Positions 1-9,277 are shown, counted from the first letter of the stretch. The stretch: DNA of 58,948 bases from an uncultured Caryophanales bacterium (GCA_946412015.1 CAMKGA010000007.1:1-58948); one strand, 5' to 3'. Numbers and translations are program-made. Notes: generated by a model not told the origin, from the sequence alone.

Positions 1-80
1 AGACTAAATTCAACTCGGTAATATTGAAACTGGAATTTACTTTTTCATTTCACAATTATAAAATACATTTTAATATTAAT

Positions 81-111
81 AAAAACATATTTAAAAAAAT
101 ATGTTTTTTTG
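81..111 (+). terminator. Intrinsic terminator of the upstream gene
   Basis: AAAAACATAT and ATGTTTTT arms form an inverted repeat followed by a T run. It would end transcription coming from before the window and separates it from nfo. Confidence 0.6.
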
Positions 112-130
112 TTATAATTAATTAGGTGAT
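110..130 (+). promoter_or_regulatory. Extended -10 promoter and RBS of nfo
   Basis: TGTTATAAT (110-118) is an extended -10 box. AGGTGA (124-129) is the ribosome binding site, only five bases after the -10. The predicted leader is therefore about ten bases, an arrangement that recurs in this window. Confidence 0.6.
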
Positions 131-133
131 TTT

Positions 134-1027
134 ATGGAGTTAATAATAGGTAGTCATGTTTCATTTAATAAAGATGAGCAAATGGTAAAAAGTGTTAAAG
201 AAGCACTTAGTTATAAAGCAAATACATTTATGTTTTATACAGGTGCACCACAAAATACAAAAAGAGTAGAATTAGATGAAAGTCTTGCTTTAGAAGCAAA
301 AAAAATGATGGAAGAAAAAAATATAGATATAAATAATGTTGTAATACATGCTCCATATATTATTAATCCTGCAAATGATAAGAATAGAGATTTTAATATT
401 AATTTTTTAAAGCAAGAAATATCTCGAGCACATTTTCTTGGTATTAATAAATTAGTATTGCACCCAGGAAGTCATGTTGGACTTGGCGTTGATAAGGGAA
501 TAGAAAATATAATTGAAGTATTAAAAGCAGCTATTATAGATGATAATGATGTCGATATTTGTTTAGAGACTATGGCAGGTAAAGGTAGTGAAATAGGTAG
601 GACTTTCGAAGAGATAAAAAGAATTATTGATGGTGTAGATAATAAGCATATAAAAGTATGCTTAGATACATGCCATATAAATGATGCAGGGTATGATCTT
701 GCAAATTTCGATAAAGTTCTAGATGAGTTTGATGCTATAATAGGGCTAGATAAATTATCTGTTGTGCATATTAATGATAGTAAAAATGAAATTAATACTC
801 ATAAGGATAGACATGAAAACATCGGATATGGATATATTGGGTTTGATAACTTGATCAAAGTTATATACCATGAAAAATTAAAAGGCATTCCTAAAATATT
901 AGAAACACCTTATACTGGCACCGATAAAAGTTATCCACCATATTTATTCGAAATAGACATGATAAGAAATAAAAAGTTTAATTCTAATCTTATAAATGAT
1001 ATAGAAGACTATTATAATAAATGTTGA
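134..1027 (+). CDS. nfo: Endonuclease IV (AP endonuclease)
   Basis: Zinc-dependent class II AP endonuclease that cleaves 5' of abasic sites in base-excision repair. The 297-residue protein has the usual family length and TIM-barrel signatures: N-terminal GSHVSF, LHPGSHVG, CLETMAGKGSEIG with the metal-binding Glu, VCLDTCHINDAGYD, HINDSKN, HKDRHENIGYG and a C-terminal LETPY. These supply the His, Asp and Glu ligands of the trinuclear zinc centre. The ATG follows AGGTGAT at normal spacing. The 3' end overlaps the convergent DUF2624-like gene by 16 bases. In Bacillus the same two families are neighbours (yqfS-yqfT), which supports both calls. Confidence 0.95.
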   Translation: MELIIGSHVSFNKDEQMVKSVKEALSYKANTFMFYTGAPQNTKRVELDESLALEAKKMMEEKNIDINNVVIHAPYIINPANDKNRDFNINFLKQEISRAHFLGINKLVLHPGSHVGLGVDKGIENIIEVLKAAIIDDNDVDICLETMAGKGSEIGRTFEEIKRIIDGVDNKHIKVCLDTCHINDAGYDLANFDKVLDEFDAIIGLDKLSVVHINDSKNEINTHKDRHENIGYGYIGFDNLIKVIYHEKLKGIPKILETPYTGTDKSYPPYLFEIDMIRNKKFNSNLINDIEDYYNKC

Positions 1028-1275
1028 TATTTTTCTTTATATTTAAAAAATAAGTTTTTAACTTTTTCATAATTATCATTGCTTAAATTGTTCTTTAATA
1101 TTTTAAAAGAAGTATCATAATTGCCATTTAAAATATCTTTATAATTCTTTTTCATAATATCATAAATAACATTCGTTTCGTTATTAGATAAATTGATATT
1201 ATTATTTAAAGCAAACTTTTCTATATCAGAAATATTTAACTTATTGATATAATTTTTAATTAATTGATCTTTCAT
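1012..1275 (-). CDS. Small DUF2624-like (YqfT-type) protein
   Basis: An 87-residue, predicted all-helical cytoplasmic protein with no signal peptide or membrane segment. The pattern of an N-terminal helix, then KLNISDIEKFALNNNINLS and a C-terminal NYEKVKNLFFKYK resembles the DUF2624/YqfT family, which lies beside nfo in Bacillus. Here it is convergent to nfo and overlaps its end by 16 bases. GGTGA precedes the ATG, and a TATAAT-like box lies about 15 bases upstream on the minus strand. The function is unknown. The family assignment rests on pattern and neighbourhood, not on a search. Confidence 0.6.
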   Translation of the reverse strand: MKDQLIKNYINKLNISDIEKFALNNNINLSNNETNVIYDIMKKNYKDILNGNYDTSFKILKNNLSNDNYEKVKNLFFKYKEKYQHLL

Positions 1276-1303
1276 ATATTCACCATGATATTATATGATT
1301 AAA

Positions 1304-1337
1304 TATAATTATGATGAATACAATAATAGTAGGTGAT
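1304..1337 (+). promoter_or_regulatory. -10 box and RBS of the superoxide dismutase gene
   Basis: TATAAT lies at 1304-1309. AGGTGAT at 1331-1337 sits directly before the ATG at 1341. This favours 1341 over the in-frame ATG at 1311, which has no ribosome binding site. Confidence 0.5.
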
Positions 1338-1340
1338 AAA

Positions 1341-1922
1341 ATGTTTAAAAAAATAAAATTAGATTATAGTACTTTAGAACCAGTTATTAATGATAAAAAT
1401 TTAGATTTACACTATAATAAGCATTATCAAAAATATGTTGATAATTTAAATAATCTTATTAAAGATTATAATGGTAGTGTTATAGATGTAATAAAAAATA
1501 TTGATTCATTCGATAAAGATAAAAGAAGTCAAATACTAGTTAATGCAGGTGGAGTTTATAATCATGAATTATATTTTAGAAGTATGAATGATAAACCATA
1601 TACTAATAATAAATTATTAGATGATATTATTAAACAATATGGAACATACGATAACTTCAAAAAATTATTTATTGATACTGCAAATAAATTAGTTGGATCA
1701 GGTTATACATTTTTAGTTTTAAAGGATAATAAATTTGATATTATTAATCTACCTAATCAAGATAATCCATATAGTTATGATATGATGCCATTAATTGCAC
1801 TAGATTTATGGGAACATGCATATTATTTGACTTACTATAATGATAGATTAAAATACATAAATAATTTCTTCTCAATTATAAATTACGATTATGCAAATAG
1901 ATTATATGAAGAAAATAAATAA
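1341..1922 (+). CDS. sodA: Superoxide dismutase, Fe/Mn family (divergent)
   Basis: Dismutates superoxide to peroxide and oxygen in the cytoplasm. The 193-residue protein keeps all four metal ligands: His in LHYNKHYQKYV, His in YNHELYF, and Asp and His in ALDLWEHAYYL. The second-shell Gln is in the Mn-type position (PNQDNP), and the Fe-type Gln before the second His is Gly. Several active-site-shell Trp residues of the family are replaced: the usual GSGWxW is GSGYTF, and the Trp after NHxxY is Phe. This is unusual but compatible with activity. Its 3' end overlaps the PBP gene, suggesting translational coupling. Confidence 0.88.
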   Translation: MFKKIKLDYSTLEPVINDKNLDLHYNKHYQKYVDNLNNLIKDYNGSVIDVIKNIDSFDKDKRSQILVNAGGVYNHELYFRSMNDKPYTNNKLLDDIIKQYGTYDNFKKLFIDTANKLVGSGYTFLVLKDNKFDIINLPNQDNPYSYDMMPLIALDLWEHAYYLTYYNDRLKYINNFFSIINYDYANRLYEENK

Positions 1923-4032
1923 AAAAAGACACGAGAAAAAGAAAAAGATAATTAATAAAAAAAATAAGCCGATAAATAAAACTGTAGAAAGAAGAAAGGA
2001 AAAAATCGGATTTGTAATTGAAAGAAGATATAAATTTTTAATTGTATTAATATCAATTTTAATGCTTGCGCTTATAGCTAAACTTGTATATATGCAAGTT
2101 GTTAAATATGATGATTATGAGGTAGAACTTAAAAGATTAACTAAGAAAATTGTTGATGGTCAAAGTACTCCAAGGGGTAGAATATATGACAGAAATGGTA
2201 AAATAATTGTCGATAATGAGTCAGTAAAGACAATTTATTATAAAAAAGTACCTGGGGTTACAACAAAAGAAGAATTAGCACTTTCATATAAAATGGCGGA
2301 TATGATAGATGTTGACTATTCTAAATTAAATGATGATGCAATTAGAACGTTTTGGGTACAAAGCAATCGTAAAAAAGCACGTGCTAAAATAAAAGATAAA
2401 GAATGGAATAAAGTAAAAGAAAGAAAAATTACTAGTGACGATATATATGAGTTAGAAAAGAAAAGAGTAACTGATGAGGAATTAAATGCGTTAAATGAAA
2501 GAGATAGAGAAGCTGCGTATATATATTATCTGATGAATAAGGGGTATTCTTATGTAGAGAAGAATATAAAAAACGAAGGAGTAACTGATGAGGAGTATGC
2601 CAGGGTTGCAGAAAACATTGATTTAATTCCGGGATTTAATATAAAATTAGATTGGCAAAGAAGTTATCCATATGGTGATACTTTAAGAACAATTTTAGGA
2701 AATGTTTCAACATCAGAAAATGGTATACCATCAGAGTTAAAACAATTTTATTTAGATAAAGGGTATGCTAGAACTGATAGGGTTGGAACTAGTTATTTAG
2801 AGTATCAATATGAAGAGTATTTAAAAGGTGAAAAGTCAACATACGAAATTATGAATGACGGATCTTCTAAGGAAATAAAAAGTGGCGCAAGAGGAAATGA
2901 TATAGTTCTTACTATAGATATAGAATTACAAAAACAAGTAGAAGATATTATTTCAGAAGAATTACTAGCCGCAAAGACTGAGCCTAATACTGAATATTTT
3001 AATAAATCATTTGTAATAATAACTGATCCTAATAATGGAGAGATACTCGTTATGGCAGGTAAAAAAATAGTTAGTGATTCAGCAGGTGGATATAAAGTAG
3101 TAGATTATACACCAGGAGTTATAACTTCATCAGTAACACCAGGATCAGTAGTAAAAGGTGCATCCCACATTGTTGGATATAATGCAGGAGCACTTAAAAT
3201 TGGTGAGATTAGAAATGATGCTTGTATTAAAATAGCTGCAACTCCACTTAAATGTTCATATCATGAATACGGAAATATAGATGATATTCAAGCACTAAAA
3301 TATTCATCAAATACATATCAATTTCAAACAGCTATTAAAGTTGGAAAAGGTAATTATGTATATGATGGACCACTAAAGTTAGATCAGTCTGCATTTGAAA
3401 CATATAGAAATACATTTAAACAATTTGGATTAGGTGTGAAAACAGAAATAGATCTTCCTAATGAGTCATTGGGATATAAGGGAGAAAATACATTATCAGG
3501 ATATTTACTAGATTTTTCAATAGGGCAATATGATACATACACCCCAATTGAAATATCACAATATATTTCAACTATTGCAACTAATGGAAAAAGAATGCAA
3601 CCACATTTGTTAAAAGAAATATATGATGGAAAAACAAAAGATGCCTTATCAAATAAAATAAAAGATTTTGAGATTAAGGAGTTAAATACAGTTGATACTA
3701 AACAAGAATATCTAGATAGAGTTCATGAAGGATTTAAGCAAGTAGTTGCTCCAGGTGGAACAGGTAGTGGTTATGTTGAGTATTCGCGAAACGTTGCAGG
3801 AAAAACAGGAACAGCAGAAAGTTTTATTGATTCTGATTCAGATGGAAAGATAGATACAGAAACAATATCAGCATCATTTGCAGGATATGCACCATATGAC
3901 TCTCCAAAAATTACATTTACAGTAATATCACCAGATGTTGGTGGACCAAATACAGATTATAATGGAATGTCTAAGGTAAATATGAGAATAACTAAAAAAA
4001 TTACTGAAAAATACTTTGAATTTTACCAATAA
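1906..4032 (+). CDS. Class B penicillin-binding protein (PBP2-type transpeptidase)
   Basis: Cross-links peptidoglycan on the outer face of the membrane. The 708-residue protein has a very basic cytoplasmic N-terminus and one membrane anchor at about residues 46-64. A PBP dimerisation domain begins at GRIYDRNGKIIVDN. The C-terminal transpeptidase domain has catalytic SVVK (414-417), SSN (467-469) and KTG (633-635). The start lies inside the sod gene with no clear Shine-Dalgarno site, so translation is probably coupled. An alternative ATG is at 1891. The gene family (PbpA, PbpH or MrdA-like) cannot be settled by eye. MreC/MreD, its usual elongasome partners, lie 17 kb away. Confidence 0.9.
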   Translation: MKKINKKRHEKKKKIINKKNKPINKTVERRKEKIGFVIERRYKFLIVLISILMLALIAKLVYMQVVKYDDYEVELKRLTKKIVDGQSTPRGRIYDRNGKIIVDNESVKTIYYKKVPGVTTKEELALSYKMADMIDVDYSKLNDDAIRTFWVQSNRKKARAKIKDKEWNKVKERKITSDDIYELEKKRVTDEELNALNERDREAAYIYYLMNKGYSYVEKNIKNEGVTDEEYARVAENIDLIPGFNIKLDWQRSYPYGDTLRTILGNVSTSENGIPSELKQFYLDKGYARTDRVGTSYLEYQYEEYLKGEKSTYEIMNDGSSKEIKSGARGNDIVLTIDIELQKQVEDIISEELLAAKTEPNTEYFNKSFVIITDPNNGEILVMAGKKIVSDSAGGYKVVDYTPGVITSSVTPGSVVKGASHIVGYNAGALKIGEIRNDACIKIAATPLKCSYHEYGNIDDIQALKYSSNTYQFQTAIKVGKGNYVYDGPLKLDQSAFETYRNTFKQFGLGVKTEIDLPNESLGYKGENTLSGYLLDFSIGQYDTYTPIEISQYISTIATNGKRMQPHLLKEIYDGKTKDALSNKIKDFEIKELNTVDTKQEYLDRVHEGFKQVVAPGGTGSGYVEYSRNVAGKTGTAESFIDSDSDGKIDTETISASFAGYAPYDSPKITFTVISPDVGGPNTDYNGMSKVNMRITKKITEKYFEFYQ

Positions 4033-4075
4033 TATGGTAAAATATAGAGGCGTTTAAAAGAAGGAGGCAATTTTT

Positions 4076-4243
4076 ATGGCAAAAAAAGGTGAAGCTAGAG
4101 GAAATGTTACTTTAAAATGTACAGAGTGTAAAGAACAAAATTATCGTACATCCAAAAATAAAAGAAATACAACTGAGAAATTAGAATTAAATAAATTTTG
4201 TAGCAAATGTAGAAAAGTAACTACTCATAAAGAAGAAAAATAG
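4076..4243 (+). CDS. rpmG: 50S ribosomal protein L33 (zinc-binding form)
   Basis: A 55-residue basic protein of the large ribosomal subunit near the E site. The two CxxC pairs (CTEC and CSKC) mark the zinc-containing (C+) type. AAGGAGG lies ten bases upstream of the ATG. It is followed after 15 bases by efp, so the two probably share a transcript. Confidence 0.9.
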   Translation: MAKKGEARGNVTLKCTECKEQNYRTSKNKRNTTEKLELNKFCSKCRKVTTHKEEK

Positions 4244-4258
4244 TAAAGGAGTCGTTTT

Positions 4259-4816
4259 ATGATAAATGTAAATGATATAAAAAATGGAATGACTATCCTT
4301 TTTGAAGGTAATATATATACTGTGTTAGATTTTTCACACGTTAAACCTGGAAAAGGTGCTGCCTTTGTTCAAGCAAAATTAAAAAATTTAAGAACTGGAT
4401 CAATTGTTGAAAAAAGATTTAATTCAGGAGTAAAATTAGAAAAAGCTATGATTGAAAAAGTAGGAATGCAATATTTATATGCAAATGGAGATTCTTACAA
4501 TTTCATGAATATGGAAACATACGAACAAATGGATTTAACAAAGGATCAACTAGGTGATAATGTATTATATTTAAAAGAAGGATTAGATGTGTTACTTTCA
4601 TTTTATGAAGGTGAATTAATAGGAATTATCATGCCTGAAAAAGTTGAACTTGAAGTTGTAGAAACAGAGCCTGCAGTAAAAGGAAATACTGCAACTAATG
4701 CAACTAAAGATGCTAAACTTGAAACAGGATTAACTGTAAGGGTGCCATTATTTATTGAACAAGGTGAAAAGATTGTTGTATACACTCAAGATGGTAAATA
4801 TGCATCAAGAGCTTAA
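4259..4816 (+). CDS. efp: Translation elongation factor P
   Basis: Relieves ribosome stalling at polyproline by binding between the P and E sites. The 185-residue protein has the full three-domain length. The N-terminal KOW-like domain carries the loop KPGKGAAF, whose Lys near residue 32 is the position modified in Bacillus-type EF-P. The central and C-terminal OB folds include the end motif VRVPLFIEQGEKIVVYTQDGKYASRA. RBS AAAGGAG precedes the ATG. The stop codon is built into the terminator stem. Confidence 0.95.
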   Translation: MINVNDIKNGMTILFEGNIYTVLDFSHVKPGKGAAFVQAKLKNLRTGSIVEKRFNSGVKLEKAMIEKVGMQYLYANGDSYNFMNMETYEQMDLTKDQLGDNVLYLKEGLDVLLSFYEGELIGIIMPEKVELEVVETEPAVKGNTATNATKDAKLETGLTVRVPLFIEQGEKIVVYTQDGKYASRA

Positions 4817-4836
4817 GCTTATAGCTTAGCTTTTTT
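4814..4836 (+). terminator. Terminator of rpmG-efp
   Basis: TAAGCT and AGCTTA arms with a TAT loop, followed by GC and six Ts. The stem begins at the efp stop codon. Confidence 0.75.
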
Positions 4837-4857
4837 ATTATTTAATATATATATATA

Positions 4858-4886
4858 TTGTCAAAATAAAAAAAATTTTGTATACT
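4858..4886 (+). promoter_or_regulatory. Promoter of the zinc-ribbon protein gene
   Basis: TTGTCA (4858-4863), a 17-base spacer, then TATACT (4881-4886), close to the housekeeping sigma consensus. Confidence 0.6.
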
Positions 4887-4907
4887 TTATATAGTAGGAG
4901 GTTGTAT

Positions 4908-5381
4908 ATGAAATATTGTCCAAAATGTGGTATAGAATTATCTGAGGGAACTTTATATTGTCCAAAATGTGGTAATTCTATAAGTACAAATGTAGTACAA
5001 ACATCAACAAATAATGATTTAAATAATACTGCAAATGATTATCCAAAGAAGAAAACATCTGGTGCATCTAAAGCAAGTCTAGTTCTTGGAATACTTGCAA
5101 TTGTTTTTGCACTTATATCAGTAGTTTGTGCGTTAGGATTGTCTAGTTATTACTCTCAAAGTATTAATAATATTTATTCTAGATATACTACTAATATTTC
5201 AGCAATGAAGATGGGTGCTTATATTATGTTCTTACCAGTACCTTCAATATTATCTATAATTGGATTTTTCCTTGGAATTGGTAGTAGTACTAAAGATGGA
5301 TGTAAAATTGCAGGATTAATATTAAATTTACTTTCAATTATTTTGTGTGTTGTAGTTGGAATTTTAATATATAATATATAG
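4908..5381 (+). CDS. Zinc-ribbon membrane protein (DUF4190-like)
   Basis: A 157-residue protein with an N-terminal zinc ribbon (CPKCG at residues 4-8 and again near 21-25). A polar linker of about 35 residues follows, then two to three hydrophobic segments (about 59-80, 103-128 and 137-156) of the DUF4190 kind. The role is unknown; such proteins are common in Firmicutes. The start is the ATG after AGGAGG at 4895-4900. An upstream in-frame ATG at 4878 lies inside the promoter and is rejected. It appears to be a single-gene transcript between two terminators. Confidence 0.75.
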   Translation: MKYCPKCGIELSEGTLYCPKCGNSISTNVVQTSTNNDLNNTANDYPKKKTSGASKASLVLGILAIVFALISVVCALGLSSYYSQSINNIYSRYTTNISAMKMGAYIMFLPVPSILSIIGFFLGIGSSTKDGCKIAGLILNLLSIILCVVVGILIYNI

Positions 5382-5402
5382 CTTATTTTTATAAGCTTTT
5401 TT
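5380..5402 (+). terminator. Terminator of the zinc-ribbon gene
   Basis: AGCTTA and TAAGCT arms followed by six Ts, starting at the stop codon. Confidence 0.7.
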
Positions 5403-5456
5403 CATTGCAATTATATATTTTTTATTATATAATTTATATAAAGTAAAGGTGATTAT

Positions 5457-5789
5457 ATGAATAAAAAAGGATTTACATTAATAGAAATAACAGCAGTAGT
5501 ATTAACACTAGCAGTAATATTTTTAGTGTCTTATCCTACTTTACAACACATATTAAAGAAAAGTGAGGCTAATGAGACAAAAGCAAATACAGAAAATGTA
5601 ATAATAGCAGCTAAAACATATTTTAATCTTCATAATTCTGAATATAGTTTCCTAGATGAATCTACTTTAGAAGTTACTATCGATAAACTTGTAGAAGAAG
5701 ATTTACTTGAAAGTAATGATTATAATGAAACATCTAAAGTAGTTTGTAATATAAATAATAATAAACAAGAATGTGTTATTAATAAATAA
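5457..5789 (+). CDS. Short type IV prepilin-like protein
   Basis: A 110-residue protein with a very short basic leader (MNKKG) and the prepilin peptidase signature GFTLIE. Glu is at mature position 5, followed by a 20-residue hydrophobic helix and a small polar head with two cysteines near the C-terminus (VVCN and QECV) that could form a disulfide. It would be processed by a prepilin peptidase and assembled on the cell surface. No peptidase or assembly ATPase is in the window. RBS AAAGGTGAT lies before the ATG. It shares its N-terminal design with the larger pilin-like protein at 39276. Confidence 0.8.
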   Translation: MNKKGFTLIEITAVVLTLAVIFLVSYPTLQHILKKSEANETKANTENVIIAAKTYFNLHNSEYSFLDESTLEVTIDKLVEEDLLESNDYNETSKVVCNINNNKQECVINK

Positions 5790-6243
5790 ACATTAAATTA
5801 GAAAAATTTAGATATAATGCTTGTCTTTTTATTTGTAATAAATTTATTTACTATTTTGAAACAAACAATTTATACTCATTAAAATTTATATCATCTTTTT
5901 TGACTTTAATGCTTATTTCGTTGCCTATTTTTTTAAATAAATTCATTAATAATTTAATTTGTATAATATCTTTGTTAATTATTAAATTACTACAACCATC
6001 ATATATATGCTTTAATTATGACTGTACTATTTATTCTATAGTATGTTTTGTCCACTGATTTTTGAATAACTATATTTTATTCATGGATTATCTTTTCATA
6101 ATACATATTATTACGAGACCAGTATAGTCTTTTTACTTAAATCGACAATTACTTTGTAATTAAAAAAACTTTAAATAACAATAAAAACGTGTTAAATTTT
6201 TATTGAAAGCTAGTAATATAAAACATTGAAAGGGTGCAAGTTT
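5790..6243. other. 454-base intergenic stretch, mostly without function
   Basis: No intact gene is visible. The minus strand holds a short coding-like relic (5851-6015). The final bases carry the AAAGGGTG ribosome binding site of the next gene. Nothing else stands out. Confidence 0.5.
5851..6015 (-). pseudogene. Possible gene remnant
   Basis: The minus strand is open for 54 codons, ending with TAG at 5851. It reads as ordinary protein for this genome (for example LMNLFKKIGNEISIKV, and a terminal YKLFVSK). There is no start codon with a ribosome binding site, and stops interrupt the same frame upstream. It may be the 3' end of a decayed gene. No family is recognised, and chance cannot be excluded in such AT-rich DNA. 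Confidence 0.3.
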
Positions 6244-8946
6244 ATGAAGTTAAAGTATAAAATTATGATAAATATTAATGCTAATAATCTTAATAAAATA
6301 CCCTTAAATGATTTATCATGGGAGATAATTGAATATGCATTAAAAAAAGGTTTTAATTATAATAATGCGGTAGATAATAGATATGAACAATATATTGAAT
6401 ATATTATTTATAATTTAGAAAGAAATGTTTTTTATTTGAAAAGGTTGATTGATAATGATAATCAATATCTGAAGGATAGTAGAGTTAAAAATATTATTTT
6501 AAATAAAGTAGATTTAATTCAAAAGGATATATTTTTAAAACTCATAGATATGACTGGCGATATAGATTATGTTAAAGTATTTATTAATAGAAGTGATCTT
6601 TCTAATTCTGACATAAAAGAATTATATAAAATTATTGTTGATAAATTTGACTATCAAGATTTACCAGATAGTATTAGTAAGAATAATAAAATAATTGGAA
6701 AAATGTATTTAGATAAAAATATTGATAATATAAATTTATTTTTAAAAAATAATGAAGGTAATTACGATGCTGATGAAATAATTGTGCTAATTAGTGATAA
6801 CGCTAATTCAGATGATAGATTTAGATTGTTAGTAGAGTTATTAAAATCTAATAAAGTATCAGTTGAAACTTGTAATAAAGTATTAAGTAATGCGTGTAAT
6901 AATCTTGAGCAATTAATGTTTTTATATAATAATTTTGATTTTGCACGAACTGAAGAAATAAATACAATATTTATTAATGCTTTAAAAAATAATTCTATTA
7001 TAATTACTGAGATTAATGATGATAATTTTAAATTAGTATATACATTACTATCTGATTATCATTATAGTAACTGTTTTATAATGAAAGATTATTTAATAAG
7101 TAATAATTTGGTTGATAAGTTAATAAAATATATAGTTGAAAATGAAATTGATGTTTCTGAAAGTGTTACTTTTTTAGTTGGTATATGTATTGATGGCAAT
7201 TTTTTATTAACTAAAGATTCACCCGATTGGTTAAAAAGAGATATAGATTTAGTGATATTATCATTAAAAAAGGGAAGCATTACAATTAAAGATATAGATT
7301 TAAATTGTTTTATTAATGATCCGATAGATAAAATTATGGAACTTGTAGATATTGGTGTATTAATGAACGAAGATAGTGCTGGTGCAAAAAAACTTAGGGA
7401 GAAAATTAATGAAAAAGTTGTAGATGCTTATGGCAAAAATGATGATAGCAATATATTTCTAAATATTAATCAGTTTAATAATTTTAACTATTATGACTAT
7501 ATAATTTCTCAATTTGAAAATAGCGTTAAGAGAATTTATATAACAGTTGAAAACGGAACTGGGCATTTTAAAGAGAATATTGACCAAATTGATGTTGAAA
7601 AAATTAATGCTTTAATTAGTATCATAAAAAAGCAAAAAAAAGATATAAAACTTGTTTTTAGAATGCCATTAGAGGAAATACAAACAGAATTATTACAACA
7701 AATTAGTGATTTAGAATATGTAGAATTTGAGTCTGGTTGTAAACTGACATCGATGAGTGGAAAAGAAATGCTACTAATTAACAAAACATTAGATTTGTTT
7801 GTTGAAGATATAAAAAGCAGTAATTTAAGTCCATATGAGAGATATATTGCTATATATAATATTGTAAAAAGTTTTAAAAAGTATAAAGAACATGATAATT
7901 CAGGTGATCAAAGTAGATCCATTTATTTAATTTTGCAGAATGAATACATGGTGTGCGTTGGATATGCAGAGTTATTGCACGTATTACTTAAACGAGTAGG
8001 AATTGATTCTGTTAAATATGGATGGCATGAAGGTCAACATGCTCTTAATTATGTAAGGATTGACGATAATAAATATGGCATAAATGGTATTTTTAAAAGT
8101 GATCCAACAAATGATAATGAAATTATTGATCCAATTAATCAAGATTATGAACTTATAAATTTAAATATTGAAAAAGAAAAAAGAACTACACCATTTGATA
8201 GACTACTTCAAAATGATGATGAATATATTGATAAAATTGAAGGTATTGAATTGCTTGAATTATATAATTATGTGCTTTTATTGTATCCTGAATTAGGAAC
8301 TATTTCTTCAAAAGACTGGAAAAGTGAAAAAGATAAAACAAGAGAAGTATTAAGAATGTTTAAGCAAAAATATAAGAAACAGAATCCTAAGGAGATTGAT
8401 GTTTCTAAGACTATTGATGCGATTATTGCTGTTAAACAACATATTGCTGGTAGGAAATTTGATAAAGATGAAGTAAGGCGAGAAAAAAATTGGCTAATTA
8501 TTAATAATTATAGTGATAATGAAGATATGATAGATTATGCAAATGATTTGGTAGAGTTTAAAAAGGAATTGTTTACAATGAGTGTAGCTGATATGTTTAA
8601 AGTGGAATATTCTTATAAAAAGTATTGTTTTGAAATAATTATTAATAAATTGTTTAGCGAACATAATAAATCAAATAATGGATTAGGAAAATTACATATT
8701 AGTTGTTTTGATAATAAGATGTATATTTCTTATCGTGGTGTGAATAAGGAACAAGCTATGCAAATTATAAATCATTATAATAATATTGGAGTAGAATGTA
8801 CTACTCAAGAGATAGATGGTGAATTTTTTGTACGTGCAAATTTAAAAGATATTTTATCTAATGAGATTATAGGTGATAGCTTGTTTCAAAAAATATCAAA
8901 CATGATGCTAGGAGATACGTTATCACAAGAACGAATAATGATTTAA
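6244..8946 (+). CDS. Large protein with a transglutaminase-like domain
   Basis: A 900-residue, highly charged protein with no signal peptide or membrane segment, so probably cytoplasmic. The first 430 residues are helical, Asn/Asp/Lys-rich and repeat-like. A transglutaminase/protease-fold region follows, with a plausible triad: Cys571 in MVCVGYAELLHVLL, His599 in GQHALNYV, and Asp620 in FKSDPT. A further 280 helical residues follow. Cys-His-Asp folds of this kind act as peptidases or peptide cross-linkers, but the substrate is unknown. The start is the ATG after AAAGGGTG; a TTG at 6226 is less likely. Decayed sequence on both sides suggests an accessory locus. Confidence 0.6.
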   Translation: MKLKYKIMININANNLNKIPLNDLSWEIIEYALKKGFNYNNAVDNRYEQYIEYIIYNLERNVFYLKRLIDNDNQYLKDSRVKNIILNKVDLIQKDIFLKLIDMTGDIDYVKVFINRSDLSNSDIKELYKIIVDKFDYQDLPDSISKNNKIIGKMYLDKNIDNINLFLKNNEGNYDADEIIVLISDNANSDDRFRLLVELLKSNKVSVETCNKVLSNACNNLEQLMFLYNNFDFARTEEINTIFINALKNNSIIITEINDDNFKLVYTLLSDYHYSNCFIMKDYLISNNLVDKLIKYIVENEIDVSESVTFLVGICIDGNFLLTKDSPDWLKRDIDLVILSLKKGSITIKDIDLNCFINDPIDKIMELVDIGVLMNEDSAGAKKLREKINEKVVDAYGKNDDSNIFLNINQFNNFNYYDYIISQFENSVKRIYITVENGTGHFKENIDQIDVEKINALISIIKKQKKDIKLVFRMPLEEIQTELLQQISDLEYVEFESGCKLTSMSGKEMLLINKTLDLFVEDIKSSNLSPYERYIAIYNIVKSFKKYKEHDNSGDQSRSIYLILQNEYMVCVGYAELLHVLLKRVGIDSVKYGWHEGQHALNYVRIDDNKYGINGIFKSDPTNDNEIIDPINQDYELINLNIEKEKRTTPFDRLLQNDDEYIDKIEGIELLELYNYVLLLYPELGTISSKDWKSEKDKTREVLRMFKQKYKKQNPKEIDVSKTIDAIIAVKQHIAGRKFDKDEVRREKNWLIINNYSDNEDMIDYANDLVEFKKELFTMSVADMFKVEYSYKKYCFEIIINKLFSEHNKSNNGLGKLHISCFDNKMYISYRGVNKEQAMQIINHYNNIGVECTTQEIDGEFFVRANLKDILSNEIIGDSLFQKISNMMLGDTLSQERIMI

Positions 8947-9277
8947 AATACAATAATACTCTTTAATAGTAGTTCTTAAAATTAAGAAAATTAAATTCGT
9001 CTATTGGTCGTGGCGCTGTGCTAAATAAAAATATATTTGAAATTAGTGATGATGAATTTTTACAATTATATTTGATATCAATGTTGATAATAAGATGAAA
9101 GCAATTATTGCATATATACAAAAGTAGCAAAATATAATAATTGGACAATCAATAGATGATTATTAAAACGATGAATTAAAAAATATTAAATGTATCTAAT
9201 TTAAATAGTATTTAACGTAGAGTTATAAGGATAAAAATATAAAAATCTTAAAATGGCTTTAATCCACTTAAGATGAA

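Noticed and set aside
80-120. CRISPR-like or other regularly spaced arrays in AT-rich intergenic regions
   Set aside because: No repeat unit with regular spacers was found. The repeats in the window are protein-coding tandem repeats or IS-like motifs.
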